From positions 66,891,920-66,955,919 of the forward strand of contig NC_080043.1 in the NCBI RefSeq assembly GCF_012489685.1: 64,000 bases of DNA, written 5' to 3'. Both the position numbers and the translations under genes were made by a program. The stretch comes from Lotus japonicus. Its lineage: Eukaryota; Streptophyta; Magnoliopsida; Fabales; Fabaceae. The number at the start of each line of letters is the position of its first letter. The stretch's first letter is position 1. Shown one piece after another: positions 57,901 through 64,000 of this stretch. The notes under the pieces were generated by a model, which ran no database searches, was not told the origin of the DNA, and worked only from the letters and a program-made list of their open reading frames with translations.

Positions 57901-59992
57901 ACATCCGCGGAACCCGGTGATTGGTGATAAATTTAGTAGTAGGCATGGACAGAAAGGTGTTTGCTCTCAGTTGTGGCCAGATGTTGATATGCCATTTTGT
58001 GGAACTACTGGGATGCGCCCAGATCTCATTATCAATCCTCATGCATTTCCTTCTCGGATGACAATTGCCATGCTTCTGGAATCTGTTGCTGCTAAGGTAC
58101 TAAAATTAGATATAATATGTGAAGATACAAGATAACATGGTATGTAGCCCTTGAAGAGAGGTAGAGGGCCAAAAAGAACGTGGGAAGATATTGTTAAAGA
58201 TGATCTTATTATATAATATCCCTCATGATCTGATCTTTTATCGAGCTCAATGGCGTAGTATGATCCATATAGCCGACCCCACTTAGTATGATATTGCTCT
58301 TGTTGTTGTCGACAAGTAATAACTATCTCTCATTTCTATGTTGTCTTAATTTTTTCCCTGAAGATCATTTTGTCCGAGGCTTTTACCTATTATGGGTTAT
58401 GATGTTTTTATTATGTCAGGAACAATGAAGCATTATATACTTACACTTCAAAATGGATACTGCTTTAGTGCCGGGCATGTATCATGTCAGATATTCTTAT
58501 ACTTTGTTACGGTTAACCGTGGTTAGGTAGTTAGAAAGTTGTTAATAGTTTGTTCAGTTTGTTAGTTTGTTGAGTTTGTTGAGTAACAGCAGTGTATATA
58601 AGCTGTGAAAAGCCATTGTAATATTCATGATTGCAGATGAATAAACTACTTCTTCTATTCTCTCTCTGATTCTCTCCTGTTCTTCCCTCTTTCTACCCTA
58701 ATCCTAACATACTTCTGGCTTTCATATTGAAATTATTTTGTGAATTTTGTGTGTGTGCAAGTGGGATGCCGCAAAGGTTCAATAAAATACTTATAAAACA
58801 TTGGTATCTTTATGTTAATATAATGTGTGTCAATTTAAAATGGTGTATCTAAGCCTTGCTATATCTTTGTTTATTGCATCTGGGTTAGGATATTAGGAAG
58901 TTAGGGAAAGGTCTAAAGCTTTTATGATAATTTCTTCTTGCAGGGAGGTAGCCTACATGGAGAATTTGTAAATGCAACTCCATTTCGTGGTTCAGTGAAG
59001 AAAGATAATGGGGAATCTGAAAAGTCAGGTTTGCTCCTTGATGATCTTGGTCAAATGCTAAGAGAAAAGGGATTTAACTATCATGGTTTAGAGGTTCTGT
59101 ACAGTGGGGTTTACGGGAAAGAATTAACATGCGAGATATTCATTGGACCTGTTTATTATCAGCGGCTACGCCACATGGTTTCAGACAAATTTCAGGTGGA
59201 CAACTTTTTCGCTCTTTTGCCTTCCTATAGCACTAGCAATCAGCAAATAATACTCATCCATACTTTCTGTGTTATTTGGTTTTAACTTAGTATGATTTAT
59301 GTTTGGCCTTTTGAACCTGAAAAAGAAGTTCATTTCTTGAGTTAACTTCTGTCTATCCCAATCTTTTGCTTGGACGGTTTTAATTAGCTTTCAAAATAGA
59401 AATGGTTGGTGACTGGTGGCTTTTCTGGATTAGAGTACTGATTTCTATGCTACTACTTTGTTCAGATTGTTTTAGATATTCCTATAGAAGGGGTCAGCGG
59501 TTAGGTGTGATCTTCTCTGGTGCTAATTACTGATCTGCATCGTTTGTTGTTTCATACCGAGTGCTCTTTCTGTTACAGGTTCGATCTACCGGCACAGTTG
59601 ACCAGGTTACACGGCAGCCAATAAAAGGACGAAAGCGTGGTGGTGGGATCCGATTTGGTGAAATGGAACGCGACTCTCTACTCGCACATGGTGCTGCATA
59701 TCTTCTTCATGATAGGCTGCACACTTGTTCTGATTATCACATTGCTGATGTATGTTCCCTTTGTGGAAGCATGCTTGCAACATCATTTATCCAGCCTCAG
59801 AAGCTTCCGAGGCGCGAGATTGGTGGGCTGCCCCCAAGAAAAGCTCCGAAAAAGGTCATCTGTCATGCTTGCCAAACCAGTAAAGGCATGGAGACAGTTG
59901 CCATGCCCTATGTGTTTAGATATTTGGCAGCTGAGTTTGCAGCAATGAACATTAAAATGACTCTTAAACTAAATAATGGAGCTAGCGCCTGA
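34341..59992 (+). CDS. NRPA2: RNA polymerase I second-largest subunit
   Basis: It transcribes rDNA in the nucleolus as half of the Pol I catalytic core. I could join 27 exons in phase (1165 codons plus stop): 34341-34506, 34623-34705, 34799-34918, 35473-35549, 42663-42726, 42935-43005, 44031-44108, 44233-44278, 44404-44584, 44664-44716, 45205-45278, 45431-45548, 49899-49974, 50243-50358, 51019-51146, 51241-51320, 53070-53311, 53391-53555, 53666-53830, 53922-53996, 54202-54305, 54386-54461, 55292-55411, 55491-55631, 57884-58096, 58944-59195, 59579-59992. Landmarks are [12 protein letters not shown] (exon 16), [14 protein letters not shown] (about 761-774), [12 protein letters not shown] (exon 25), [12 protein letters not shown] (exon 27) and a terminal Cys4 zinc ribbon at about Cys1087, 1090, 1123 and 1126. 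Wording such as [20 protein letters not shown] and the [11 protein letters not shown] ending favour Pol I over Pol II or III. No frameshift or stop was found. The start is the first ATG after a C-rich leader. Confidence 0.93.
34507..34622 (+). other. U12-type AT-AC intron (NRPA2 intron 1)
   Basis: The intron begins ATATCCTTTTT (U12 donor consensus ATATCCTT) and ends CTTAC. A branch-site match TACTTAAC lies 12-13 nt before the end. Splicing here joins AGA-G to TC-TGG and keeps the Pol I reading [15 protein letters not shown]. No GT-AG pair gives a usable junction. The intron is 116 bp. Confidence 0.88.
34706..34798 (+). other. GC-AG intron (NRPA2 intron 2)
   Basis: The donor reads GAA|GCAAGT, the strong consensus for GC-AG introns, and the acceptor is CGAGCAG. 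It joins LLPFE to [10 protein letters not shown] exactly as the protein family requires. The intron is 93 bp. Confidence 0.85.
36451..37034. mobile_element. hAT-type MITE, 584 bp
   Basis: Ends CAGTGTTGTCAAT / ATTGACAACACTG form inverted repeats. The flanking 8-bp repeats GTTCACAC (36443-36450) and GTCCACAC (37035-37042) match at 7 of 8 bases. Subterminal TAGCG/CGCTA repeats are shared with the complete hAT element in the same intron. It has no coding capacity. Confidence 0.8.
37404..38063. mobile_element. hAT-type MITE, 660 bp
   Basis: The perfect 8-bp repeat TTTAATTT flanks it (37396-37403 and 38064-38071). Ends are CATGGTAGTTGAATCG and ACGATTCTTACTACACTG, imperfect inverted repeats with GAATCGT palindromes. 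No transposase. It lies only 36 bp left of the complete hAT element. Confidence 0.65.
38467..41193 (-). CDS. hAT transposase (BED finger, DUF659, dimerisation domain), apparently intact
   Basis: Four exons join in phase: 41193-39844, 39722-39311, 39212-39094 and 38976-38467, for 796 aa. A BED-type zinc finger lies at about residues 20-60 (C34, C39, H53). The RNase H-like core has MSDAWTD (Asp248), VITDNGSNY (Asp309) and TPCAAHC (C333, H336). The C-terminal block SCERNWS-type motif ([14 protein letters not shown], exons 3-4) supplies the conserved acidic residue and the hAT dimer interface. The C-terminal tail is a basic NLS-like KRK/KKKK patch followed by a long Glu/Asp run. It would excise and reinsert the surrounding element. 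No stop or frameshift was found. The start ATG is followed by MAAQGSN and is upstream of the BED finger. Confidence 0.9.
41254..41510. repeat. Tandem repeat of about 110 bp in the transposase 5' leader
   Basis: Two near-identical copies of AGGAAGAAACAATGGAAAAC with the following 100 bp (about 41258-41360 and 41366-41485), plus a partial third, lie just upstream (minus strand) of the transposase start. They may be promoter repeats. Confidence 0.75.
43006..44030 (+). other. NRPA2 intron 6 with a possible reversed short LTR
   Basis: About 43219-43448 resembles a short copia-type LTR in reverse, ending GTACATCTAACA with TAATA repeated on both sides. The left terminus is not TG, so the call is weak. 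Otherwise no feature. Confidence 0.3.
45847..45886. repeat. (CA)n(TA)n(GA)n compound microsatellite
   Basis: In NRPA2 intron 12: about nine AC, six AT and six GA dinucleotides in succession. Confidence 0.9.
47341..49330 (-). mobile_element. ORF1-only L1-type LINE in NRPA2 intron 12
   Basis: On the minus strand the element runs from about 49330 to a short A tract at 47341-47350. It has a 5' region, ORF1 with an RRM domain and a 3' untranslated region with the TATATATCTTTTGCTTC phrase before the A tract. The endonuclease and reverse transcriptase ORF2 that should follow ORF1 is completely missing: ORF1's natural-looking end is followed at once by the 3' untranslated region. I could not find a clean TSD. 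Confidence 0.6.
47692..49262 (-). pseudogene. LINE ORF1 protein with RRM domain (broken)
   Basis: The first frame (259 codons) contains an RNA recognition motif at about residues 40-105, with RNP2 (LFLDGIS) and RNP1 (RFGFVRF). This RRM-type ORF1 is usual in plant L1 elements, where the protein coats LINE RNA. An in-frame TGA near 48481 interrupts the frame, which continues to 48069. It then shifts into a third frame (48072-47692) with a basic GRKRDRPRK patch and a C-terminal [15 protein letters not shown] segment. One stop and one frameshift make it non-functional. Confidence 0.65.
52249..52527. mobile_element. Short solo LTR in NRPA2 intron 16
   Basis: The 279-bp unit runs from TATTAGG (a one-base variant of TGTTAG) to CTAACA and is flanked by the 5-bp repeat GAAGA (52244-52248 and 52528-52532). 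It has a TATATAAG box near 52443 and a CAATAATCAATGA polyA-like region, so its layout is a compact copia or TRIM LTR in the plus orientation. Confidence 0.6.
52787..52824. repeat. (AT)n microsatellite
   Basis: About 18 AT dinucleotides in NRPA2 intron 16. Confidence 0.9.
54942..54994. repeat. (GA)n microsatellite
   Basis: About 20 GA dinucleotides followed by GGGA repeats, in NRPA2 intron 22. Confidence 0.9.
56031..56931. mobile_element. Element with about 95-bp inverted ends around a GAA repeat (NRPA2 intron 24)
   Basis: The left end (TCTAGAGAGAGGTTTTTTATG, continuing to about 56125) pairs with the reverse complement of 56835-56931 over about 95 bp at roughly 85 percent identity. Shared landmarks are AACCTTTGGATTAAAA and CTAAAAAAACCTC. 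Long inverted ends suggest a Mutator-like or foldback element. No TSD was found, so the outer limits are approximate. The body has no transposase. Confidence 0.5.
56688..56757. repeat. (GAA)n trinucleotide repeat, about 23 units
   Basis: A perfect GAA run inside intron 24 and inside the inverted-end element. On both strands it gives only poly-Lys, poly-Leu or poly-Phe shadow frames. Confidence 0.95.
57614..57771. mobile_element. hAT-type MITE, 158 bp (NRPA2 intron 24)
   Basis: The perfect 8-bp repeat TTTGATTA flanks it (57606-57613 and 57772-57779). The right end reads CGCCATTAACAACACTA and the left GTAATGTTATCAAG, so the ends are diverged forms of the CAGTGTTGTCAA terminus of the complete hAT element. 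Internal GGCGGA/TCCGCC palindromes give it strong folding potential. Confidence 0.75.
58142..58330 (+). mobile_element. 3' tail of an RTE-like LINE (NRPA2 intron 25)
   Basis: The plus strand reads [15 protein letters not shown]. After one frame change it reads [20 protein letters not shown] then PT and a stop. This is the C-terminal ending of plant RTE-type LINE ORFs (RP..TW...V..DL....L.....DR..WR..I..ADPT). It is followed by a TTGTTGTTG run typical of RTE 3' ends. Confidence 0.6.
58505..58709 (+). mobile_element. Short solo LTR, 205 bp (NRPA2 intron 25)
   Basis: It starts TGTTACGGTTAACCG, ends CCTAATCCTAACA, and has the 5-bp TSD TACTT on both sides (58500-58504 and 58710-58714). Inside are TATATAAGC and a CT-rich stretch before the 3' end. 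Its size and layout fit a copia or TRIM solo LTR. Confidence 0.8.
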
Positions 59993-60335
59993 TATATATG
60001 AGTTGAGAGTATAGTGGATGTGTTAAGATTATGATTTTGCATGAACTTGAATGTCTAATGGAGAGCTCAAATGAGCCATGCATACATCTTAGTGCGACGA
60101 TGCAGAATGCAATTTGAATTGTTGGCTGGTTTTAACAGTTTCAGATAGATGGACAAGCATGAGGTTCATCCATGTTGTCATGTAGAATTAGTCATTTATT
60201 TAATGGATTCAGAAGATGGGAGGAGATAGATAGGTTATGTAATATTGGCATGTAAAATGTGTGGTAACATTGAGTTTTGATGAAAGTTACTTAAATGGTT
60301 TGAGCACTGTTACCTCATCTATTGTTTTTCTTTTT
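59993..60335 (+). other. NRPA2 3' flank
   Basis: This stretch probably contains the 3' untranslated region and polyA site. The clearest A/T-rich signals are TTTAATGGA near 60198 and TTATGTAATATTGG near 60235. No other gene seen. Confidence 0.45.
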
Positions 60336-60757
60336 AGGCTTAAATATGATTTTGGTCCCTCGGTCTTTGGGTTTAGGCCCCTCTTAATATTTTTTGTTGG
60401 TGTACACCCTTATTTTGAAAATAATATGGAGAGATAAGCCTCCACCATTAACTTTACCTAATGGATGGTGGCGTGGCATATTTTAGAGAGATCTAAACCA
60501 ATGAACTATAATTTAGAGGGATCTAAACCAGAGAACCATAATTTTAGAGGGACCTAAAACTCAATTTTTATCATGTCTTAGGTCCCTCTTAAATCATGGT
60601 TCTTTGGTTTAGGGCCCTCTAAATGATGTAAGGTGACGGCAGGAGCTGAAACCTCAGTATTATTTTGTATATAGGTGTGTATATCAACAAAAAATATTTT
60701 GAGGGGCCTAAACCAAAATACCTTAATTTTAGAGGGACCATGAACATATTTAAGCCT
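60336..60757. mobile_element. MITE with AGGCTTAAATATG ends
   Basis: The 422-bp element has inverted ends AGGCTTAAATATGATTTTGG and CATGAACATATTTAAGCCT, and an internal GGTCCCT/AGGGACC pair at each side. TCTTTTT borders both ends (60329-60335 and 60758-60764). Its GAGGGACCTAAA core is repeated internally (about 60440-60560). No coding capacity. Confidence 0.7.
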
Positions 60758-60764
60758 TCTTTTT

Positions 60765-61382
60765 AAATTCATTTATACTGTATTGTCTATTGTTATAATT
60801 TCGTTAATTAAAAGCAATGGGAAGTAAAACTGCAATAATAAAAGCGCCTGGTCAGTTTCCAGAATCACTAGTAACCCCGCACTGAAATGTAGATATATGG
60901 TCTAGTGGTTCTAGTCTTATATGGAAATGCAGATATCTGGTCAAGTGGTTCAAGTCTATAAGCATGCATTTGTTGTTAGACTAATCTTGTACTAATTGCT
61001 CTAAATAATTCACCCTCGCACTATTTGTCTTTCTTTTATCTTCTATAAGGAATATATTCCTTTCATTAAACTCACATAAAAACAACCTTATCTTATTTTT
61101 TGTCAATAAAACAACCTTATCAAGTACGCCTTTTATCTAGCTATATGTACGCTTACATTCCAAATAGTAATTGTTATATTTAAACAAATCCCGGTCACAT
61201 TCAAAACATAATGAGAGAATGGAGACCTAGAGATGTTGCAACAATCATGGTTCATACCGCATTATTTAATGATGCACTGCTTGCTTGTTTTCATGTTGCA
61301 AAGTAGTACCTATCATGCCACAGAATGCTAAATTGCATATTTCAATTGTTCGTGAAAGAGGCAATGAAGGCTTCATTGACAT
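60765..61382. other. Intergenic DNA, no gene seen
   Basis: A short direct repeat, ATATGGTCTAGTGGTTC / ATATCTGGTCAAGTGGTTC, lies at about 60895 and 60931. The plus strand at 61285-61385 is open for about 33 codons into the Tourist-like element, but I do not recognise it. Confidence 0.35.
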
Positions 61383-61385
61383 TCA

Positions 61386-62494
61386 GGGCCTGTTTGGTGG
61401 ACATGATATGATAATGCAATCATATCCTGCTTTTATTTGTTGTTTGTTGCGCCAGCAAGATATGGTAACACAATCTTGTCCCTTATCCAATCATGTGTAA
61501 AATTTATCCTGAGGGGGAGTTATGATAGAATTATCCTGACATGATAGAATAACCGTTTTCAATTCTTTTTTCGTATCGTAACCTTATATTCAATTATTTC
61601 AATATTTATATTTAATATAATTTATAATAATATTAACTAATAAATATAAAAATATAAATTTTAATAATATACTAAGTTAAATATTTATCAAATACTAGTT
61701 GTTATTGCTAAGTTAAATTTTTTATTTACTCATAATTTAATTAAAAATGAACTAATTTATTAATAGTGAAAATATTGAATTTACTTCATATAAAATATTA
61801 AATTATCATTTGTCACTTGCTTCTACTTAGTTAACATTATTTTTTACTACATTCAAAAAAATTATTTTTTACTTATATTATAATATAAATAAATAAAATT
61901 ACTATTCACTAACAATGAAATAAACTACTCACTTATAAATATTTCTTTATTAGTAGTCAATATAGATTAATTTTATATCATTAGTTACTATTATTTAAAA
62001 TTATTTCTCTACTTAGAGACTAATTTATAATTTAAATATAAATTACTTTTGAAAAAATTTAATAGTATTTTTAAATTTAATTATTTATTATCATTTCTCA
62101 CGACTAAGTTAAAACCAATTGGTCAAATATATACTTTTTACTTTTAATTAAAATAGGCTCCCTTCAGGAATAAAAAATTAAAATAGGCTAATTAATAAAA
62201 AAAATTAAAAAGTAGGCTCATTTGTAAAAATATAAAAAAATTAAATTTAACAGATTAATCAATTTTTTTTCAAAAAGTTAATTTAGAAAATTAAATTTTT
62301 AAATTTTTATGTTTTTTTTATTCAAAGAAAAATTTGATGTACTTTTCACTGTTTATATCATATTTCATCACTATCTTGTCCACCTCAAACACATGATAAG
62401 ATAAAAGTTTAATTATCCTACTCTTATCATATCCTGTCTTTATCCAACTCTCTATTCTATCATGCTCTTATCATATACTGACAACCAAACGGGC
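61386..62494. mobile_element. Second Tourist/PIF-Harbinger-like element, 1109 bp
   Basis: Ends GGGCCTGTTTGGTGG and the reverse complement GCCCGTTTGGTTG form inverted repeats, with ATATGATAA repeated just inside each. A 3-bp repeat TCA flanks it (61383-61385 and 62495-62497). The terminal sequence matches the element at 32272-33409, so both belong to one family. The body is very AT-rich and has no transposase. Confidence 0.65.
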
Positions 62495-62743
62495 TCAAGT
62501 TATTAACTTGATAGAAAAACAAACATATTTGTAAATGATGGTCTAAAGGACATGAGCCCTTCCATTTCTCGTATTCTCAATGTTGTCTAATTTGTGATAT
62601 CTTCATCTCAAAGATAACCAAGTTTAAAGAGTTTATAGAGTTTGTTGTCATTTTATCTGATATGTATCATGTATGTCATGATGTTCCAACATGAAGGAAC
62701 TCCACATGCATAAGTTTGATGCTGCCAAAAGGTTTCAAGTAGC

Positions 62744-64000
62744 ATTTGGAAATCATTAATGACAACAAGAGCTTTATTCAAATTTCTCAAGATATTTTAT
62801 GAGGGAACTTAGATGTTTTCATCTTCTATGTCTCGGTACATTTTTATAAGGTCTATCTTTGTATGCCCCCTCCCTCAAAGCTTTGTGTTGGGTTCTATGG
62901 TAAAGAGAGAGATGGGGGTGGTGCTGATGGAGAAGAGGTTAACAACGTGTTGGAGAATGAAGATGACGAGGAGATGAAGATGTGGGAGAAGATGAAGAAA
63001 GATGAAGATCTGGGAAGAAGGAAGAACAAGAATTTCCAGGGTTATTTTGATTTGGGATTGATTTTGATTTGGGGGGTTAATTTATGATTATTATAAAGTG
63101 TTTGTATTTTAATTTATTTTAATATTTGATGTGTTTCTGAACTAAAAAAATTATTTATTCCAAATAATAGCTCATTAATCCAGTCAGCGTTCCACGTCAA
63201 CTCCGGCATGCCACTCAGCAAGCTCGTCTGAGCTCCGCCCTCCGGTGAGGACTAAATGCAAACGTGCTACAACGGTGGAGATGATAATTATAATATTTTC
63301 CGGCAAAGGACCAAACATAAACGACCTTACAAAGACAATAACCAATTTGATAATTAACCCTTTTATTTTCCATCAACTAGTCTTCATATATTTAGAGCTT
63401 ATGAAGTGGACTATGAGTACCAACTCAGTGTTTTGTAGTGGTACATATCAATTAGTTTATTTATTTTGGTGTCATTCTTGACTCCCCGGCCCATATATAA
63501 GTTCATGTATATATGTGGAGTGGTCATGTAAAGACATGTATAGAGATAACTTAAGTACCATTTGAAAATCATTAGTTTGAGAACTCAAGCTATGTGGACT
63601 ATTTTGGGGTTGCTAGTCCCCACCCCCCACAAGTATTGATTAGGATAATGCAAGAGCTTTTTTCAAATTTCCCAAGATATATTCTTGGAGGGAACTAAGA
63701 TGTTTTCAGCTTCCTTGTATGTTTGCATATATGTTGTTTTCCATCAACTAGTCTTCATATATCTAGAGCTTATGATGCGGGTTATGAGTTCCAACTCAGT
63801 ATTGTATAGTAGTAAATATAAATCAGCTTATTTATTTTGGTGTCATTCTTGACCCGTGATATAAGTTCATGTATGTGAAGTGGTCCTTTAAAACATGTAT
63901 GGATATTACTTAATTTTGTGTGTCTTAGAATTGTTCTTTATTGCGAATATTCTCAATAATTTCAAGGCTTAATACATTAGAAGACCCGTGTAATTGTAAA
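62744..64000. repeat. 371-bp tandem duplication reaching the right edge
   Basis: The block at about 63366-63736 (beginning TTTTCCATCAACTAGTCTTC) is repeated from 63737 to the edge with scattered differences. The second half of the unit also occurs at about 62744-62860 (CATTTGGAAATCATTA..., GAGGGAACTTAGATGTTTTC), so there were at least three copies. The first is split by about 440-500 bp of unrelated sequence (about 62861-63365) with a Glu/Lys-rich 74-codon frame that I do not consider a gene. Confidence 0.65.

Noticed and set aside
62863..63087. Glu/Lys-rich 74-codon frame near the right edge
   Set aside because: Low-complexity composition, no recognisable domain and position inside an insertion in a tandem repeat. 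Not supported as a gene.

Overview
The window is nuclear DNA of a flowering plant, most likely a legume. It has AT-rich intergenic DNA, a 27-exon gene with plant-type introns and a dense layer of nested transposons. The legume call is an inference from the repeat families (Sirevirus-type LTRs, a Tourist-like family, TGTAA...TTACA solo LTRs). I could not run a database search, so no species is named.

Layout. 1-3.3 kb: 3' half of a Sirevirus (Ty1/copia) with an env-like ORF, repeated polypurine tracts and a 3' LTR. 3.3-4.3 kb: a Mutator-like element with a 9-bp target-site duplication (TSD). 5.9-6.8 kb: a transposase scrap and a second Sirevirus LTR remnant. 6.95-10.5 kb: a rearranged, circularly permuted, defective pararetrovirus-like locus. 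11-18.5 kb: retrotransposon debris, a LINE fragment, a Helitron end, a SINE with a 13-bp TSD and a minus-strand receptor-like kinase pseudogene. 18.5-24.6 kb: a solo LTR with a related solo LTR nested inside it, each with a 5-bp TSD. 26.1-33.9 kb: a decayed RPA70-like plus PIF1-helicase module, probably from an autonomous Helitron. It is interrupted by a LINE that itself carries a third solo LTR, and by a Tourist-like element that holds a piece of a translation elongation factor gene.

34.3-60.0 kb: the one clearly intact host gene, NRPA2, for the second-largest subunit of RNA polymerase I. It reads in phase through 27 exons (1165 codons plus stop). Its first intron is a U12-type AT-AC intron and its second is GC-AG. 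Its promoter has site II (TGGGCY) and telo-box motifs, as expected for a ribosome-biogenesis gene. Its introns hold many transposons: a complete hAT element with an apparently intact 796-aa transposase (antisense), three short hAT-like relatives, an ORF1-only LINE, a LINE tail, two short solo LTRs and a GAA-repeat element with long inverted ends.

60-64 kb: 3' flank, a MITE with AGGCTTAAATA ends, a second Tourist-like element and a 371-bp tandem duplication at the right edge.

How the parts relate: NRPA2 is the only gene likely to serve the host. The hAT transposase could in principle mobilise itself and its short relatives in the same gene. The remaining coding stretches are broken.
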